Assembly (NCBI GenBank): GCA_017558425.1 | Contig: JAFYVD010000031.1 | Coordinates: forward strand, 1 to 9,511 | DNA length: 9,511 nucleotides | Reading direction: 5' to 3' | DNA from: Clostridia bacterium | Lineage (GTDB): Bacteria; Bacillota_A; Clostridia; RUG12999 | Part shown: positions 1 through 9,184 of the stretch, in pieces | Numbering within the stretch: position 1 is the first letter of the stretch | Layout: each line of letters starts with the position of its first letter | Position numbers and translations under genes: made by a program | The notes under the pieces: model-generated | Databases searched by the model: none | What the model saw: the letters and a program-made list of their open reading frames with translations, nothing else | What the model was told of the DNA's origin: nothing

Positions 1-1514
1 CGACCAGCCATATTGGTTGCGATTGTAACAGCGCCGGGTTTACCTGCCTGAGCTACAATCTGAGCTTCTTTTTCGTGGTGTTTAGCATTAAGAACTTCGT
101 GTTTTATGCCACGTTTTTTCAGGAGCATACTTAAAAGTTCGGATTTTTCAATTGAAATTGTACCCACAAGTACGGGCTGACCTTTTGCGTGAGCCTCTTC
201 AATGGCACGGATTACTGCCGCGAATTTTGCCGCTTCGTTTTTATAAACATGGTCAGACAAATCTTTTCTGAGAAGGGGTTTGTTTGTGGGGATTTCAACA
301 ACGTCAAGTGAATAAATCTGCTGAAATTCCGCTTCTTCTGTGAGAGCAGTACCCGTCATACCTGCAAGCTTTTTATAAAGGCGGAAATAGTTCTGGAATG
401 TGATGGTTGCGAGAGTTTTGCTTTCTCTTGCAACTTTTACGCCTTCTTTTGCTTCGATAGCCTGATGAAGTCCGTCGCTGTAACGTCTGCCAATCATAAG
501 TCGGCCTGTAAATTCGTCAACAATTATAACTTCACCGTCGCGGACAACATAGTCAATATCACGTTTCATTACGCCGTGTGCACGGATTGCCTGATTGATG
601 TGGTGAACAATGGTGGTATTTTCAATGTCGGAAAAGTTTTCAAGATTAAAAGCTTTCTCGGCTTTCTCAATACCGCTTTTTGTGAGTGTAACATTGCGAG
701 CCTTTTCGTCAATTAAATAGTCTGCATCAATGTCATCGTAACTTTCTTTTGTATCAAATTCTTTGCGTTTGTAAGCTTTAAGAGTTCTTGCAAAATGGTC
801 GGCAAGAGCGTAAAGCTGTGTGGAAGCATCGCCCTGACCCGATATAATAAGCGGTGTTCTCGCTTCGTCGATAAGTATGGAGTCAACCTCGTCGACAATG
901 GCATAAACGTGGTCGCGCTGAACCATCATTTCTTTATAAATTACCATATTGTCACGGAGATAGTCAAAGCCGAGCTCGTTATTTGTGCCGTATGTGATGT
1001 CGCAAGCATAAGATGCACGTCTGTCGTCCGGCTCCATGGATGAAATGATAAGACCGACGGTCAGACCGAGATAGCGGTGAACTTTGCCCATCCATTCGCT
1101 GTCACGTTTTGCGAGATAATCGTTAACGGTGACTATATGCACCCCTTCGCCTGTGAGGGCGTTAAGATAAGCGGGGAGGGTGGCAACAAGAGTTTTACCT
1201 TCACCTGTTTTCATCTCGGCAATTCTGCCCTGATGAAGAATGATACCACCGATAACCTGAACGCGGAAAGGTCTCATTCCAAGCACACGGTCGCAGGCTT
1301 CGCGGACTGTGGCAAAAGCTTCGGGAAGGATATCGTCCAGGGTTTCGCCTGCTGCGAGTCTTGATTTAAATTCTGTTGTTTTGGCTTTAAGTTCAGCATC
1401 AGAAAGAGCTTTGAATTTTTCTTCCAAAGCATCAACCTTGTCGGCAATGGGAAGAATTCGTTTAAGCTCGCGGGAGCTGTATGTGCCAAAAATCTTTTCA
1501 AACATTTTTTTCAT
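1..1514 (-). CDS. secA: SecA preprotein translocase ATPase, N-terminal 504 residues (runs off window)
   Basis: SecA is the cytosolic ATPase that drives unfolded secretory proteins through the SecYEG channel. Reading from ATG at 1514, the frame stays open to the left edge. Residues 101-108 are MKTGEGKT (Walker A, K107); residues 208-219 are [12 protein letters not shown] (Walker B, with D208-E209 and D216-E217). About 220-370 is the region of the preprotein cross-linking domain. [15 protein letters not shown] begins near 337 and MTGTA is at 386-390. The last complete residues, 497-504, read TIATNMAG, the start of the second nucleotide-binding fold motif. The missing part should hold the rest of NBD2, the helical scaffold/wing domains and any C-terminal zinc motif. 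The start is supported by GAAAGG 9 bases upstream (1524-1529); a second in-frame ATG lies at residue 4 but is less well spaced. It follows ftsH with a 78-base gap that holds a terminator-like hairpin. No frameshift or missing key residue is seen. Confidence 0.97.
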   Translation of the reverse strand, partial: MKKMFEKIFGTYSSRELKRILPIADKVDALEEKFKALSDAELKAKTTEFKSRLAAGETLDDILPEAFATVREACDRVLGMRPFRVQVIGGIILHQGRIAEMKTGEGKTLVATLPAYLNALTGEGVHIVTVNDYLAKRDSEWMGKVHRYLGLTVGLIISSMEPDDRRASYACDITYGTNNELGFDYLRDNMVIYKEMMVQRDHVYAIVDEVDSILIDEARTPLIISGQGDASTQLYALADHFARTLKAYKRKEFDTKESYDDIDADYLIDEKARNVTLTKSGIEKAEKAFNLENFSDIENTTIVHHINQAIRAHGVMKRDIDYVVRDGEVIIVDEFTGRLMIGRRYSDGLHQAIEAKEGVKVARESKTLATITFQNYFRLYKKLAGMTGTALTEEAEFQQIYSLDVVEIPTNKPLLRKDLSDHVYKNEAAKFAAVIRAIEEAHAKGQPVLVGTISIEKSELLSMLLKKRGIKHEVLNAKHHEKEAQIVAQAGKPGAVTIATNMAG

Positions 1515-1542
1515 GTCAATTTGCCTTTCTGAAATTAAATAT

Positions 1543-1582
1543 GCAAAAACAAACCTACCGCTGCCGGAAAATCCGGCAACGG
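1543..1582 (-). terminator. Intrinsic terminator or attenuator between ftsH and secA
   Basis: On the minus strand an 11-pair stem forms between CCGTTGCCGGA (1582-1572) and TCCGGCAGCGG (1568-1558). It has a 3-base TTT loop and a single G-U pair, and seven of its pairs are in an uninterrupted GC-rich block next to the loop. After a 4-base TAGG spacer comes TTTGTTTTT (1553-1545), 8 T in 9. The 4-base spacer weakens it against an ideal Rho-independent terminator, so partial termination is more likely than complete. It begins 10 bases after the ftsH stop codon and ends about 14 bases before the secA ribosome binding site. Confidence 0.6.
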
Positions 1583-1592
1583 ATAAGTCAGA

Positions 1593-3455
1593 TTACTCTA
1601 CATTATTATTGGATTCTTCTGATTCGGAAACTTCTGAATTTTCAAAAGTAAAAAGCTTTTCAAATGTAGGACCGTCGATTTTTTCAAACTCTACAAGAGC
1701 ATCTGCTACGCGAAGAAGCTTATCTTTGTTTTCCTCAAGAAGCTTAATTGTATTTTTGTAACAAGAATCGATAATTCCTGAAACTTCTTTATCTATAACG
1801 GAAGCAAGTTCCTCACTGAAACTCTTTGTTTGAGTCCAGTCTTTGCCGATAAACACTTCGTTATTGGATGAACCGAAAGTGATGGGACCAACTTTTTCGC
1901 TCATACCATATTTGGTAACCATTTTGCGGGCAAGGTCGGAGGCACGCTCGATATCGTTGGATGCGCCCGTTGAAATGTCACCCAAAATAAGCTGTTCTGC
2001 AACACGTCCGCCGAGAAGAATGTTAATTTCCTCAAGCATATAATTCTTTGTAACGTAGAATTTGTCTTCGGTGGGAAGATGCATTGTGTATCCGCCAGCC
2101 ATACCGCGGGGGATGATGGAAACCTCGTGGACGGGGTCCTGACCGGGGAAAAGACGAGTGATAACAGCGTGACCTGCTTCGTGAATAGCTGTGAGGCGTT
2201 TTTCCTTATCGCTCATTTTTCTTGATTTCTTTTCAGCGCCCATCATAACTTTCATAAGGGCAACCTGAATGTCGTCATTATCAATGTAGGTTTTGGATTT
2301 GCCCGCAGCAAGAAGAGCTGCTTCGTTCAGCAGATTTTCAAGGTCTGCACCGGTGAAGCCTGCAGTTGTTTTTGCCACAACTTTAAGGTCAACATCGGGA
2401 GCAAGTGTTTTATTTTTGGCGTGAACTTTAAGAATATCTTCTCTGCCGCCAACATCGGGAGTATTAACCACAATCTGTCTGTCGAAACGACCGGGACGGA
2501 GAAGTGCCGGGTCTAAAATGTCGGGACGGTTTGTTGCGGCGATGATGATAATTCCTTCGTTTACGCCAAAACCATCCATTTCAACCAGGAGCTGGTTAAG
2601 AGTCTGTTCGCGTTCGTCGTGACCGCCACCGAGACCTGCGCCTCTGTGACGACCTACAGCGTCAATTTCGTCAATAAATATAACAGAAGGTGTTGATTTT
2701 TTTGCTTCTTCAAACAGGTCACGAACTCTTGCTGCACCAACACCGACAAACATTTCCACGAAATCGGAACCGCTGATGCTGAAGAAGGGAACGCCTGCTT
2801 CGCCGGCAACGGCTTTTGCAAGGAGTGTTTTACCCGTTCCGGGAGGGCCTACAAGAAGCACGCCCTTGGGAATTCTCGCGCCGAGTTTAGTGTATTTTTC
2901 GGGACTTTTCAAAAAGTCAACAATTTCTTCGAGATCAGCTTTTTCTTCATCTGCACCTGCAACATCGTTAAAAGTAACTTTTTTGCCCATGTTTGCAAGA
3001 GTTTTTGCACGGCTTTTGCCAAAGTTCATCACTTTGCCACCGCCGCCACCGCCCTGCATCTGGCGGAAAATAAAGAAATAGAACACAACCATAAGCAGTA
3101 TGAAAATGATAGTGGGAATCATAGAAAGCCACCAGGGAGCTGAAGCCGGGGAAGGTGTTGTGAACACAAAATCGGGGTTTTGTGCAACAAGTTCTTTTAT
3201 TTCTGCGGTTGCAAAAATAAGGAAGAGGTCGGCAGATGGTATTTCAACCACCATTTCGCCACCGCTTGTAAGAGAAGCAATAGCTCTGTCATCCTCGAGG
3301 ACAAGACCTGTTACCTCCTGTTTTTCAATGCTGCGCAGAAGGTCGCTCATTGTGTGCTTTTCAATTGCAGGTTGAGTACCCATGAAAGCATAAACTACAA
3401 TAAGTATTACAAGCAATAATAAGTAAAACCCAATGCTTTTTAAATTCTTCTTCAT
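1593..3455 (-). CDS. ftsH: FtsH ATP-dependent zinc metalloprotease
   Basis: A membrane-anchored AAA+ protease that forms hexamers and degrades misassembled membrane proteins and unstable regulators. The 620 residues match the usual family length. In order: transmembrane helix about 9-25; a short extracytoplasmic domain about 30-105; transmembrane helix about 109-130; a six-glycine linker at 135-140; AAA+ module with Walker A GPPGTGKT at 203-210 (K209), Walker B VIFIDEID at 258-265 (D262, E263), and a second region of homology with arginine fingers R323 and R326; peptidase with HEAGH at 425-429 and the likely third zinc ligand D501 in GASNDIERA. The tail after about 605 is acidic and Ser/Asn-rich, as is common. 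The ATG is preceded by AAAGGAGAG, with AGGAG at 3468-3472, 12 bases from the start (slightly long). It lies 35 bases after hpt, the conserved tilS-hpt-ftsH order. All catalytic residues are intact. Confidence 0.98.
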   Translation of the reverse strand: MKKNLKSIGFYLLLLVILIVVYAFMGTQPAIEKHTMSDLLRSIEKQEVTGLVLEDDRAIASLTSGGEMVVEIPSADLFLIFATAEIKELVAQNPDFVFTTPSPASAPWWLSMIPTIIFILLMVVFYFFIFRQMQGGGGGGKVMNFGKSRAKTLANMGKKVTFNDVAGADEEKADLEEIVDFLKSPEKYTKLGARIPKGVLLVGPPGTGKTLLAKAVAGEAGVPFFSISGSDFVEMFVGVGAARVRDLFEEAKKSTPSVIFIDEIDAVGRHRGAGLGGGHDEREQTLNQLLVEMDGFGVNEGIIIIAATNRPDILDPALLRPGRFDRQIVVNTPDVGGREDILKVHAKNKTLAPDVDLKVVAKTTAGFTGADLENLLNEAALLAAGKSKTYIDNDDIQVALMKVMMGAEKKSRKMSDKEKRLTAIHEAGHAVITRLFPGQDPVHEVSIIPRGMAGGYTMHLPTEDKFYVTKNYMLEEINILLGGRVAEQLILGDISTGASNDIERASDLARKMVTKYGMSEKVGPITFGSSNNEVFIGKDWTQTKSFSEELASVIDKEVSGIIDSCYKNTIKLLEENKDKLLRVADALVEFEKIDGPTFEKLFTFENSEVSESEESNNNVE

Positions 3456-3490
3456 CTGAAAATCACTCTCCTTTTGATGAAATGGGAATA

Positions 3491-4030
3491 TTATTTTGTA
3501 TAGACTTCAGGTTTTAAAACTCCAATGTAGGGGAGGTTACGATATTTTTCGTCATAGTCAAGACCGTAACCCACAACGAATTCGTTGGGAATTTTAAAAC
3601 CGACATATTCTGCGTTAATGTCCGCTTCACGGCGGGAGGGTTTGTCTAAAAGTGCACACATTTTTACGGAAAGTGCACCCTGCTCTTTAAAATAGTTTTT
3701 CAGAAAAACATATGTGTTTCCCGAATCAATTATATCTTCAATCACAAGAACGTGTTTGCCGTCAACTTTAGAATCAAGCGGATATTTAAAGGTAACTTGT
3801 GCGGAAGATTCTGAACCTGAACCATAGCTGGAAACTCTGAGGAAATTTATGGTAGTGTGAAAATCTATTGCACGAACAAGGTCAGCGTAGAATATAAAGG
3901 AACCTTTTAAAACCGAGACAAGTACGCAATCTTTATCTCTGTAATCATTAGAAATTTCAGCTGCAATTTCTTTAACTCTTGTTGCAAGTTCTTCTTCTGT
4001 AAAAAGAATGTTTTTGATTTCACTGTTCAT
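3491..4030 (-). CDS. hpt: Hypoxanthine(-guanine) phosphoribosyltransferase
   Basis: A soluble purine-salvage enzyme that transfers phosphoribose from PRPP to hypoxanthine, and usually guanine, giving IMP or GMP. The 179 residues are normal for the bacterial family. Visible motifs: LKGSF at 41-45 (pyrophosphate-binding loop region), SSYGSG at 67-72 (flexible-loop SSYG), the PRPP signature [14 protein letters not shown] at 94-107 with E98-D99, and LLDKPSRR at 127-134, whose K130 is the expected purine-contacting lysine. [20 protein letters not shown] at 151-170 holds the C-terminal base- and metal-binding residues. ATG 4030 lies inside the end of tilS (11-base overlap), with AAGGAG at 4038-4043, 7 bases upstream. 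The overlap suggests translational coupling to tilS. In Bacillus the homologue is called hprT. Substrate preference between hypoxanthine, guanine and xanthine cannot be fixed from sequence, but the motif set fits HPRT better than xanthine PRT. Confidence 0.97.
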   Translation of the reverse strand: MNSEIKNILFTEEELATRVKEIAAEISNDYRDKDCVLVSVLKGSFIFYADLVRAIDFHTTINFLRVSSYGSGSESSAQVTFKYPLDSKVDGKHVLVIEDIIDSGNTYVFLKNYFKEQGALSVKMCALLDKPSRREADINAEYVGFKIPNEFVVGYGLDYDEKYRNLPYIGVLKPEVYTK

Positions 4031-5318
4031 TAGTATACTCCTTATTAGATATATTTAAAACAAAAGTGCTGATATTGTTTTCAAAATTAAATGTTAAATC
4101 ACTTTTTTCCACACCGAAAACATAAATAATTTCGTCGTTTAAAGTTAAAAGTGGGATTTCATCACGCCTGCTTGCGGGGATTTTTTTGTCAATAAACAGG
4201 TCGCTGAGCTTTTTTGTCATTCCTCGAACACGAATTCTATCGCCACTTTTTCGTGACCGTACAGCAATTTTGCCATCAGCAGGCAAAACAAAATAGCAAT
4301 CGGAAGTGATTTCGCTTTCCGAAGACAGCGTATAACCTTTAATCTGAATTGTACCTGTGGGAGATATGGAATGATAAAAACCACCGGTTGCATCAGTTAG
4401 TGCGGAAACGATTCCGCAGGAACTTTCAAAATATCCGCCGGGTACGCAAATTTTGCCCGGTTTTTCACAGCGGATGAAATTTGCTACCGATATAATGTGG
4501 CGGTGTTCACAGGACAAACCTGCATTTGAACCCAGCCGAGCCACGGCTCTTGTTAAAAGAGAATTGGGCAGGGGGGTTAGCTTTTCGGTCGGAACAGAAG
4601 TGGCGGTTCCGATTAAATCGTAGGTCAACGAGCTGAAAAATTCTTTGTCTGCCAGTGCGGTGTCGCTTAAAGTTGTCAGTGCCGAAAGAATGTTAGGATT
4701 GAATTCTGCCAAAACAGGCAAAAGCTCGTGCCTGATTTTATTTCTGGTATATATGCTTTCAAGATTGGTGGAGTCTGTAACGTAAGGGAGACCGTGATGC
4801 TCACAGTAGTCCTCAATTTCATTGCGGCTGCAGCTCAAAAGCGGACGGACGATATTATCACGACATTTGGGAATCCCGGAAAGTCCGTCGGTGCTGCAAC
4901 CTCGAATGAGGTGCATCAACACGGTTTCTGCATTGTCGTTTAAATTATGTGCCGTTGCAATTTTACTAATCCCGTTTTCAGAGGCGATGTGTCTGAAAAA
5001 ACGATATCGTTCCTGTCTGCCGGCAGTTTCTTCGGAGATTCCTTCAGATTTGGCAATTTCAGCAATGTTTGCACGGTGAAGGAAAAAAGGGATGTTTAAT
5101 GATTTGCAGAAATCCGCAGATGCCTTTTCGTCCTTGAAAGATTCTTCGCCGCGAAGCATATGATTGAAATGTGCAGCAGAAACATTGTATGAAAGAGTTT
5201 TTAAAATATGAAGGAGACACATAGAATCCGCACCGCCCGAAAAGGCGACAAGGACCGAGTCGGTTTCTGTAAAAAGCTTGTTTGCCGTTATGAAATTTTT
5301 AACTTTTTCAGCAAGCAT
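4020..5318 (-). CDS. tilS: tRNA(Ile)-lysidine synthetase TilS
   Basis: TilS uses ATP and lysine to convert the wobble C34 of tRNA-Ile(CAU) to lysidine, which changes its charging from Met to Ile and its decoding from AUG to AUA, an essential step in most bacteria. The 432 residues match the clostridial form. The N-terminal PP-loop ATPase shows SGGADS at 27-32, NHMLRGEES at 52-60, AHNLNDNAET at 123-132 and IRGCSTDGLSGI at 138-149. The segment TDSTNLESIYTRNKIRHELL at 181-200 contains the conserved tRNA/ATP-contacting N-K-x-R-H residues. The C-terminal part, about 340-415, looks like the TilS C-terminal domain (GDRIRVRGMTKKLSDLFID and following). ATG 5318 has GAAGGA 8 bases upstream; this site overlaps the dnaB stop, and only 5 bases separate the two genes. 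The TGA stop at 4020 lies inside hpt. The AHNLND variant, in place of the HHLDD seen in E. coli, is common in Clostridia and not a defect. Confidence 0.96.
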   Translation of the reverse strand: MLAEKVKNFITANKLFTETDSVLVAFSGGADSMCLLHILKTLSYNVSAAHFNHMLRGEESFKDEKASADFCKSLNIPFFLHRANIAEIAKSEGISEETAGRQERYRFFRHIASENGISKIATAHNLNDNAETVLMHLIRGCSTDGLSGIPKCRDNIVRPLLSCSRNEIEDYCEHHGLPYVTDSTNLESIYTRNKIRHELLPVLAEFNPNILSALTTLSDTALADKEFFSSLTYDLIGTATSVPTEKLTPLPNSLLTRAVARLGSNAGLSCEHRHIISVANFIRCEKPGKICVPGGYFESSCGIVSALTDATGGFYHSISPTGTIQIKGYTLSSESEITSDCYFVLPADGKIAVRSRKSGDRIRVRGMTKKLSDLFIDKKIPASRRDEIPLLTLNDEIIYVFGVEKSDLTFNFENNISTFVLNISNKEYTNEQ

Positions 5319-5323
5319 ATTTT

Positions 5324-6679
5324 TTATCCTTCAATTCTTCTGTTAATGGAAACAAATCTTGTAATTTCAGGATTCCACATAAGGTCAATAGAACAACATT
5401 CACCATTACGGTGTTTAGCAATGGTACATTTTACAATTCTGCTGTGGTTTTCAGCCTGTTCTTCCTGCTCCTGAGAATTATCCTGCTCTTTGTCGGCATG
5501 CAGAAACATTACAATGTCTGCGTCCTGCTCGATAGCGCCCGATTCACGAAGGTCGCTGAGCTGAGGCTTTTTATCGTTTCGCTTTTCCGATTCACGGGAA
5601 AGCTGAGAAAGTGCAATAATGGGAACTTCAAGCTCTTTGGAGAGAATTTTGAGAGAACGTGAAATCTCGGAAATTTCCTGTTGACGGCTCTCGGAACGTT
5701 TGCTGCCCTGCATAAGCTGGAGGTAGTCGATTATGATTAGTCCAAGACCGTGTTCAAGCTGAAGTTTCTGTGCCTTTGCCCTGATGTCTGTGATTGTAAT
5801 GCTGGATGTATCGTCGATATATAGCGGTGCTTTAGAAAGCTTACCAACGGCATTTGCAAGGACAGGCCAGTCTTTTTCGGAAAGGTTACCGGTACGGATT
5901 TTATCGCCCGGAACAAGAGATTCCGACCAGATAATTCTGGTACCGAGCTGTTCCTTTGACATTTCAAGGTTGAATACAACAGTGGGAATGTTTGCGTGCA
6001 AAGCCGCATACTGTGCAATGTTCATTGCAAATGATGTTTTACCGACACCGGGACGGGCGGCGAGAATTATAAGCTCTGATTTATGGAAACCGTTTGTAAC
6101 GGCATCAAGGTCAGAAAACCCCGAAGGAACACCATTGACTTTGCCGCGGTTTAATGCGTTTTGTTCAATCTGGTCAAAGGTGCTGATAAGAACATCTTTG
6201 ATATGATGAACACCGGTCATATTACGGTTCTGCACAACATCGTAAATGCATTTTTCTGCCGTGCCCATTATAACGCTGACATCATCTTCGCCGTCGTAAC
6301 TTAAATCTGCAATGGTGTTTGCGGCAGAAATCAGCCTTCTCAGCGATGCTTTATCGGCAACAATTCGTATGTAAGCTTTTAAATTTTGTGTTGTTGGAGT
6401 GACAATTGCAAGGCGGGCGAGATAGTCGTAGCCGCCGATTGCCTCAAGGTTTTTACCAAGCTCTTTTGTTACAGTGATACTGTCAACCGCTTCGCCGCGA
6501 TTCCACAAATCGAGCATAGCCGAGAAAATCAGCTTATTTTGCGGAATATAGAAATCATCGGGGGAAAGGGCTTCCGCAACAGTAATAAGACATTGCGGGT
6601 CAACAAACACACAGCCAAGAACAGATTGTTCGGCTTCGTTGCTGTACGGCAAGGTTCGTATGCTGAAATTTTCGTCCAA
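5324..6679 (-). CDS. dnaB: Replicative DNA helicase DnaB
   Basis: DnaB is the hexameric 5'-3' helicase of the replication fork (called DnaC in Bacillus); it works with DnaG primase. Numbering here starts at TTG 6679, giving 451 residues, normal for the family. The N-terminal DnaB fold is about 8-110 (NEAEQSVLG, then DFYIPQNKLIF). A linker helix region of about 140-175 leads to the RecA-like motor: Walker A ARPGVGKTS at 208-216 (K214), Walker B LIIIDYLQLM at 314-323 (D318), SQLSRESEKR at 358-367, DLRESGAIEQDAD at 376-388, and AKHRNG at 421-426 with arginine finger R424. The frame is open to a GTG at 6688, but that GTG is part of the AGGAGGTG Shine-Dalgarno itself and so cannot be served by it; TTG 6679 is 8 bases beyond AGGAGG. 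No intein interrupts the motor. It follows rplI and is followed 5 bases later by tilS. Confidence 0.97.
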   Translation of the reverse strand: MDENFSIRTLPYSNEAEQSVLGCVFVDPQCLITVAEALSPDDFYIPQNKLIFSAMLDLWNRGEAVDSITVTKELGKNLEAIGGYDYLARLAIVTPTTQNLKAYIRIVADKASLRRLISAANTIADLSYDGEDDVSVIMGTAEKCIYDVVQNRNMTGVHHIKDVLISTFDQIEQNALNRGKVNGVPSGFSDLDAVTNGFHKSELIILAARPGVGKTSFAMNIAQYAALHANIPTVVFNLEMSKEQLGTRIIWSESLVPGDKIRTGNLSEKDWPVLANAVGKLSKAPLYIDDTSSITITDIRAKAQKLQLEHGLGLIIIDYLQLMQGSKRSESRQQEISEISRSLKILSKELEVPIIALSQLSRESEKRNDKKPQLSDLRESGAIEQDADIVMFLHADKEQDNSQEQEEQAENHSRIVKCTIAKHRNGECCSIDLMWNPEITRFVSINRRIEG

Positions 6680-6687
6680 GGTTTTCA

Positions 6688-6693
6688 CCTCCT
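6688..6693 (-). promoter_or_regulatory. Shine-Dalgarno of dnaB that decides its start
   Basis: Minus-strand AGGAGG, continuing as AGGAGGTGA, is close to a perfect anti-SD match. It sits directly against the upstream GTG candidate (6688-6686 overlaps its last base) and 8 bases before TTG 6679. The spacing supports TTG and removes three residues (MKT) from the longest ORF. Confidence 0.75.
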
Positions 6694-6730
6694 GGGAATT
6701 TTATTAAGAAAATAGTCAAAAATATCTGGG

Positions 6731-7177
6731 TTATTCAGCACTAACCGATACTTTAAGTTCGGCAGTTACTTTGGAATGGAGTTTTACAGGGAGTGTAAAT
6801 TCGCCTGTAGTTTTGATGGGGTCGGAAAGGACAATTTTTTTCTTGTCCACCACAATGTGGTGTTCCATTTTGAGTTTGTCAGCTATTTCGGATGAAGTAA
6901 CGGCGCCGAAAAGTTTGCCTGTTTCGCCTGCTTTTGCCGAAACAAGCACTTTAACTGCAGAAATTTTTTCTGCAAGTGCAGTTGCTTCGTCAAGCTCCTT
7001 CTGTTCACGATAATTTTTGGAATCCTGCTGACCTTTCAGTTCATTAAGAGCAGTTTTTGTAGGTTCAATAGCCAGCTTTCTGGGAAGCAAAAAGTTGCGT
7101 GCGTAGCCGTCACTCGCTTCAATTATATCGCCTTTTTTACCCTGGCCTTTAACATCTTTTAAAAGAATTACTTTCAC
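6731..7177 (-). CDS. rplI: Large ribosomal subunit protein bL9
   Basis: bL9 binds 23S rRNA near the base of the L1 stalk and extends a long helix from the ribosome; it affects reading-frame maintenance and translational fidelity. The 148 residues are the standard length. The N-terminal domain carries the family signature, [20 protein letters not shown] at 13-32. Residues about 40-80 form the long connecting helix, and the C-terminal domain (about 82-148) contains [16 protein letters not shown]. The start is GTG at 7177, with AAGGAG at 7186-7191, 8 bases upstream. That site lies in the last codons of gdpP, whose stop is only 5 bases away, so the two genes are probably translationally coupled. 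The gdpP-rplI-dnaB order is widely conserved in Firmicutes. Confidence 0.98.
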   Translation of the reverse strand: MKVILLKDVKGQGKKGDIIEASDGYARNFLLPRKLAIEPTKTALNELKGQQDSKNYREQKELDEATALAEKISAVKVLVSAKAGETGKLFGAVTSSEIADKLKMEHHIVVDKKKIVLSDPIKTTGEFTLPVKLHSKVTAELKVSVSAE

Positions 7178-7182
7178 GGTAA

Positions 7183-9171
7183 TTACTCCTTTCGTGTGTC
7201 TTCAATGTATTTATCGATTGCATCTTTAAGCTGGTGAACCGCTTCTGAAAGTGAGCAGGAAAGCTGCGCACCTGCGATAACACCGTGACCGCCGCCACCA
7301 AGCTTTTCGAGAATCAACTGAACATTCACTCCGCCGATAGACCTGCCGCTGATGTTAACGGTTTTGTCTGAAAGACAGAGAACAAACGAGGCGGTGATTC
7401 CTTCAAGCTCTAAAAGTTCATCGGCTGAAGCCGCCGCAATTGCCTGAATGTCGTCGTGCTTTGAGTCGGTGGTTGATATTGCAATCTGATTTTTATATAT
7501 TTTGCCTGCGCGGACAATGTCTGTACGCAGTTTATATACGTCTTTATCGCTCTGGAAGAGCAACTTGATGTTAGATGCGTTTACACCTTTTCTGCGCAGA
7601 TAAGCCGCAGCTTCGAAAGTACGGATACCTGATTTGAAAGTGTAATTTTTTGTGTCAAGTTCAATACCTGCATAAAGAGCCTCTGCGATAAAAGGAGTGA
7701 TTGTTGAGCCGTCGTTAATATACTGAAGCAGCTCTGTAACCATTTCGCAAGTGGATGATGCGGAAGGCTCGTGGTAGGTGAGAGAAGCCTTTTCGATGAA
7801 ATCGGCACTTTTTCTGTGATGGTCGATTACCACGATGTTGTCGGTTGCTTCAACCAGCTCAGGAAGCTCGGTGAGCGGAGCGCGATAAACGTCCACAATG
7901 ATTAAAAGTGTGCCCGGGGTCACCATTTCAAGTGCTGATTCTTTTGTGACAAAGGAGTGGATAAGACTGGACGCCTTGCATCTGTCAAAAAGTTTACGGG
8001 TGTTGTAAACCATTGATTCAGCAATAATGTATGCAGGCTTTTCCATTCCTGCCGCAACGGAATGCATTGCAAGCGCCGCACCGAAAGAGTCAAGGTCGGC
8101 ATTTTTGTGCCCCATAATCATTACCTTGTCAGCCTGAGTTATAAGGTGACGGAGTGCACCTGCCATAACCCTTGTTTTTACACGGGTATACTTTTCAACA
8201 TCTTTGCTGTTTCCGCCGAAGTAAGTGAATTTAGCAGGGTCTTTGATAACAACCTGGTCGCCACCACGGCCGAGAGCCATATCGATGGCCTTGCGGGCGT
8301 AACCCTCGTTTTCTGAAAATGTTTCGCCTTCGACACCAATACCGATACTGATTGTCGGGGGAATCTGATTGCCCCTGTTGAGCGATTTAATGCTTTCAAG
8401 AACGGCAAATTTGTTTCCGCGGAAATCATCAAGGTGTTTATAATCAAAAAGTACAAAGTATTTGTCTCTCTCCAGACGTTTCACAATGCCGTTTGCACTG
8501 CGTGCCCATTCGGAGATGATGCGTTCAAGGTCTCCGGCGAGAACGGTTTTCATATTGTCGGGAGTGTTTTTCATTACATCTTCGTAGTTATCCACGATAA
8601 CCGAGGCAAGGACAGGCCTTGAATTGTAATAGGCTTTCTTTAAATGAACATTTGCGGTTTCGTCAAGCCAGTACAGGATGGAGGTGTTGCTTTCCGAATC
8701 GGAATGTAAAGCATTTACCAAAATCTTGTAGTCCTTATCGCCGACAGACACCATTATTCCGGAAGAAGATTCTGAAAATTTTGACATATCTGTATCTTCG
8801 CCCAAAATGGTTTTAAGATTTGTGTCAATAAGGTCGTTCACGCCGAAAAGATTTGCAAATTTATCGTTGTACCAGATAATGGCACCATCTTCTCTGATAA
8901 GCGATAGCGGCAGAGGAAAATAGAGCAGCGAATCTTTGCCGGATGAGTCAGTGTGAAAAGAAAGAGTACGGATATAGTTTAAAATGTCTTTCTCTCTTTT
9001 GGATTCGCGAATAAAGCTGTATATGGTCATGCCGATCCATGTAGCAAATCCGATGGCAGAAACTATGATGTAATTATCAATAATAAGCGGCAAAAGAGCA
9101 AGTATAAAAAGTATACTTAAAAACAAAGCCGTATTTGATGCAAACATTTTTGAAAAAGTTTTATTATTCAC
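7183..9171 (-). CDS. gdpP: Cyclic-di-AMP phosphodiesterase GdpP (YybT family)
   Basis: A membrane-bound enzyme that hydrolyses the second messenger c-di-AMP to pApA, influencing potassium/osmotic balance, cell-wall stress and beta-lactam tolerance in Firmicutes. Numbering here starts at GTG 9171 (662 residues, typical length). Two N-terminal transmembrane helices lie at about 14-32 and 34-52. They are followed by a PAS-like domain (about 80-170) and a degenerate GGDEF domain (about 185-315) in which the GGDEF signature is absent; the expected site reads ERDKYF. The DHH domain has [11 protein letters not shown] at 354-364 (H355, D359, D361), VDVYR with D427, and DHH at 450-452, then GIELDTKNY with D506. 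The DHHA1 domain has GGGGHG at 625-630. All expected metal ligands are present, so it should be active. The ORF extends to TTG 9186, but GGAGA at 9180-9184 lies 8 bases before GTG 9171 and overlaps the TTG. A near-consensus promoter stands upstream. Confidence 0.96.
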   Translation of the reverse strand: MNNKTFSKMFASNTALFLSILFILALLPLIIDNYIIVSAIGFATWIGMTIYSFIRESKREKDILNYIRTLSFHTDSSGKDSLLYFPLPLSLIREDGAIIWYNDKFANLFGVNDLIDTNLKTILGEDTDMSKFSESSSGIMVSVGDKDYKILVNALHSDSESNTSILYWLDETANVHLKKAYYNSRPVLASVIVDNYEDVMKNTPDNMKTVLAGDLERIISEWARSANGIVKRLERDKYFVLFDYKHLDDFRGNKFAVLESIKSLNRGNQIPPTISIGIGVEGETFSENEGYARKAIDMALGRGGDQVVIKDPAKFTYFGGNSKDVEKYTRVKTRVMAGALRHLITQADKVMIMGHKNADLDSFGAALAMHSVAAGMEKPAYIIAESMVYNTRKLFDRCKASSLIHSFVTKESALEMVTPGTLLIIVDVYRAPLTELPELVEATDNIVVIDHHRKSADFIEKASLTYHEPSASSTCEMVTELLQYINDGSTITPFIAEALYAGIELDTKNYTFKSGIRTFEAAAYLRRKGVNASNIKLLFQSDKDVYKLRTDIVRAGKIYKNQIAISTTDSKHDDIQAIAAASADELLELEGITASFVLCLSDKTVNISGRSIGGVNVQLILEKLGGGGHGVIAGAQLSCSLSEAVHQLKDAIDKYIEDTRKE

Positions 9172-9179
9172 GGCAAAAC

Positions 9180-9184
9180 TCTCC
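9180..9184 (-). promoter_or_regulatory. Shine-Dalgarno of gdpP that decides its start
   Basis: Minus-strand GGAGA (part of TTGGAGAG) is 8 bases from GTG 9171. The alternative TTG at 9186-9184 runs into the same GGAG and has only A-rich sequence before it (CTAAAAAGAAA), so the GTG start is preferred. Confidence 0.75.

Noticed and set aside
1515..1592. TATTTAAT (1541-1534, minus strand) as a -10 element for secA
   Set aside because: The -35 position falls in the hairpin stem (GCAGCG), and transcription would start on top of the ribosome binding site.
1309..1761. 150-codon plus-strand frame spanning the secA-ftsH junction
   Set aside because: It is antisense to the well-conserved secA N-terminus and ftsH C-terminus, is rich in Ser/Leu as expected of a shadow frame, and crosses the hairpin; no domain recognised.
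4020..5318. TilS with Asn (AHNLND) in place of the HHLDD seen in E. coli as a possible loss of function
   Set aside because: This variant is usual in clostridial TilS; the PP-loop and the N-K-x-R-H segment are intact.
5784..6206. 140-codon plus-strand frame within dnaB
   Set aside because: Fully antisense to the conserved helicase motor, with no ribosome binding site or recognisable motif.
6691..6719. TTGACT on the minus strand (6719-6714) in the rplI-dnaB gap as a dnaB promoter
   Set aside because: At 16-18 bases downstream the sequence is TTCCCAGGAGG, with no -10 element; the nearest TAATAA lies only about 7 bases away.
7183..9171. Missing GGDEF signature in GdpP as a damaged diguanylate cyclase
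   Set aside because: A degenerate GGDEF domain is a defining feature of the GdpP family; catalysis is in the intact DHH/DHHA1 domains.
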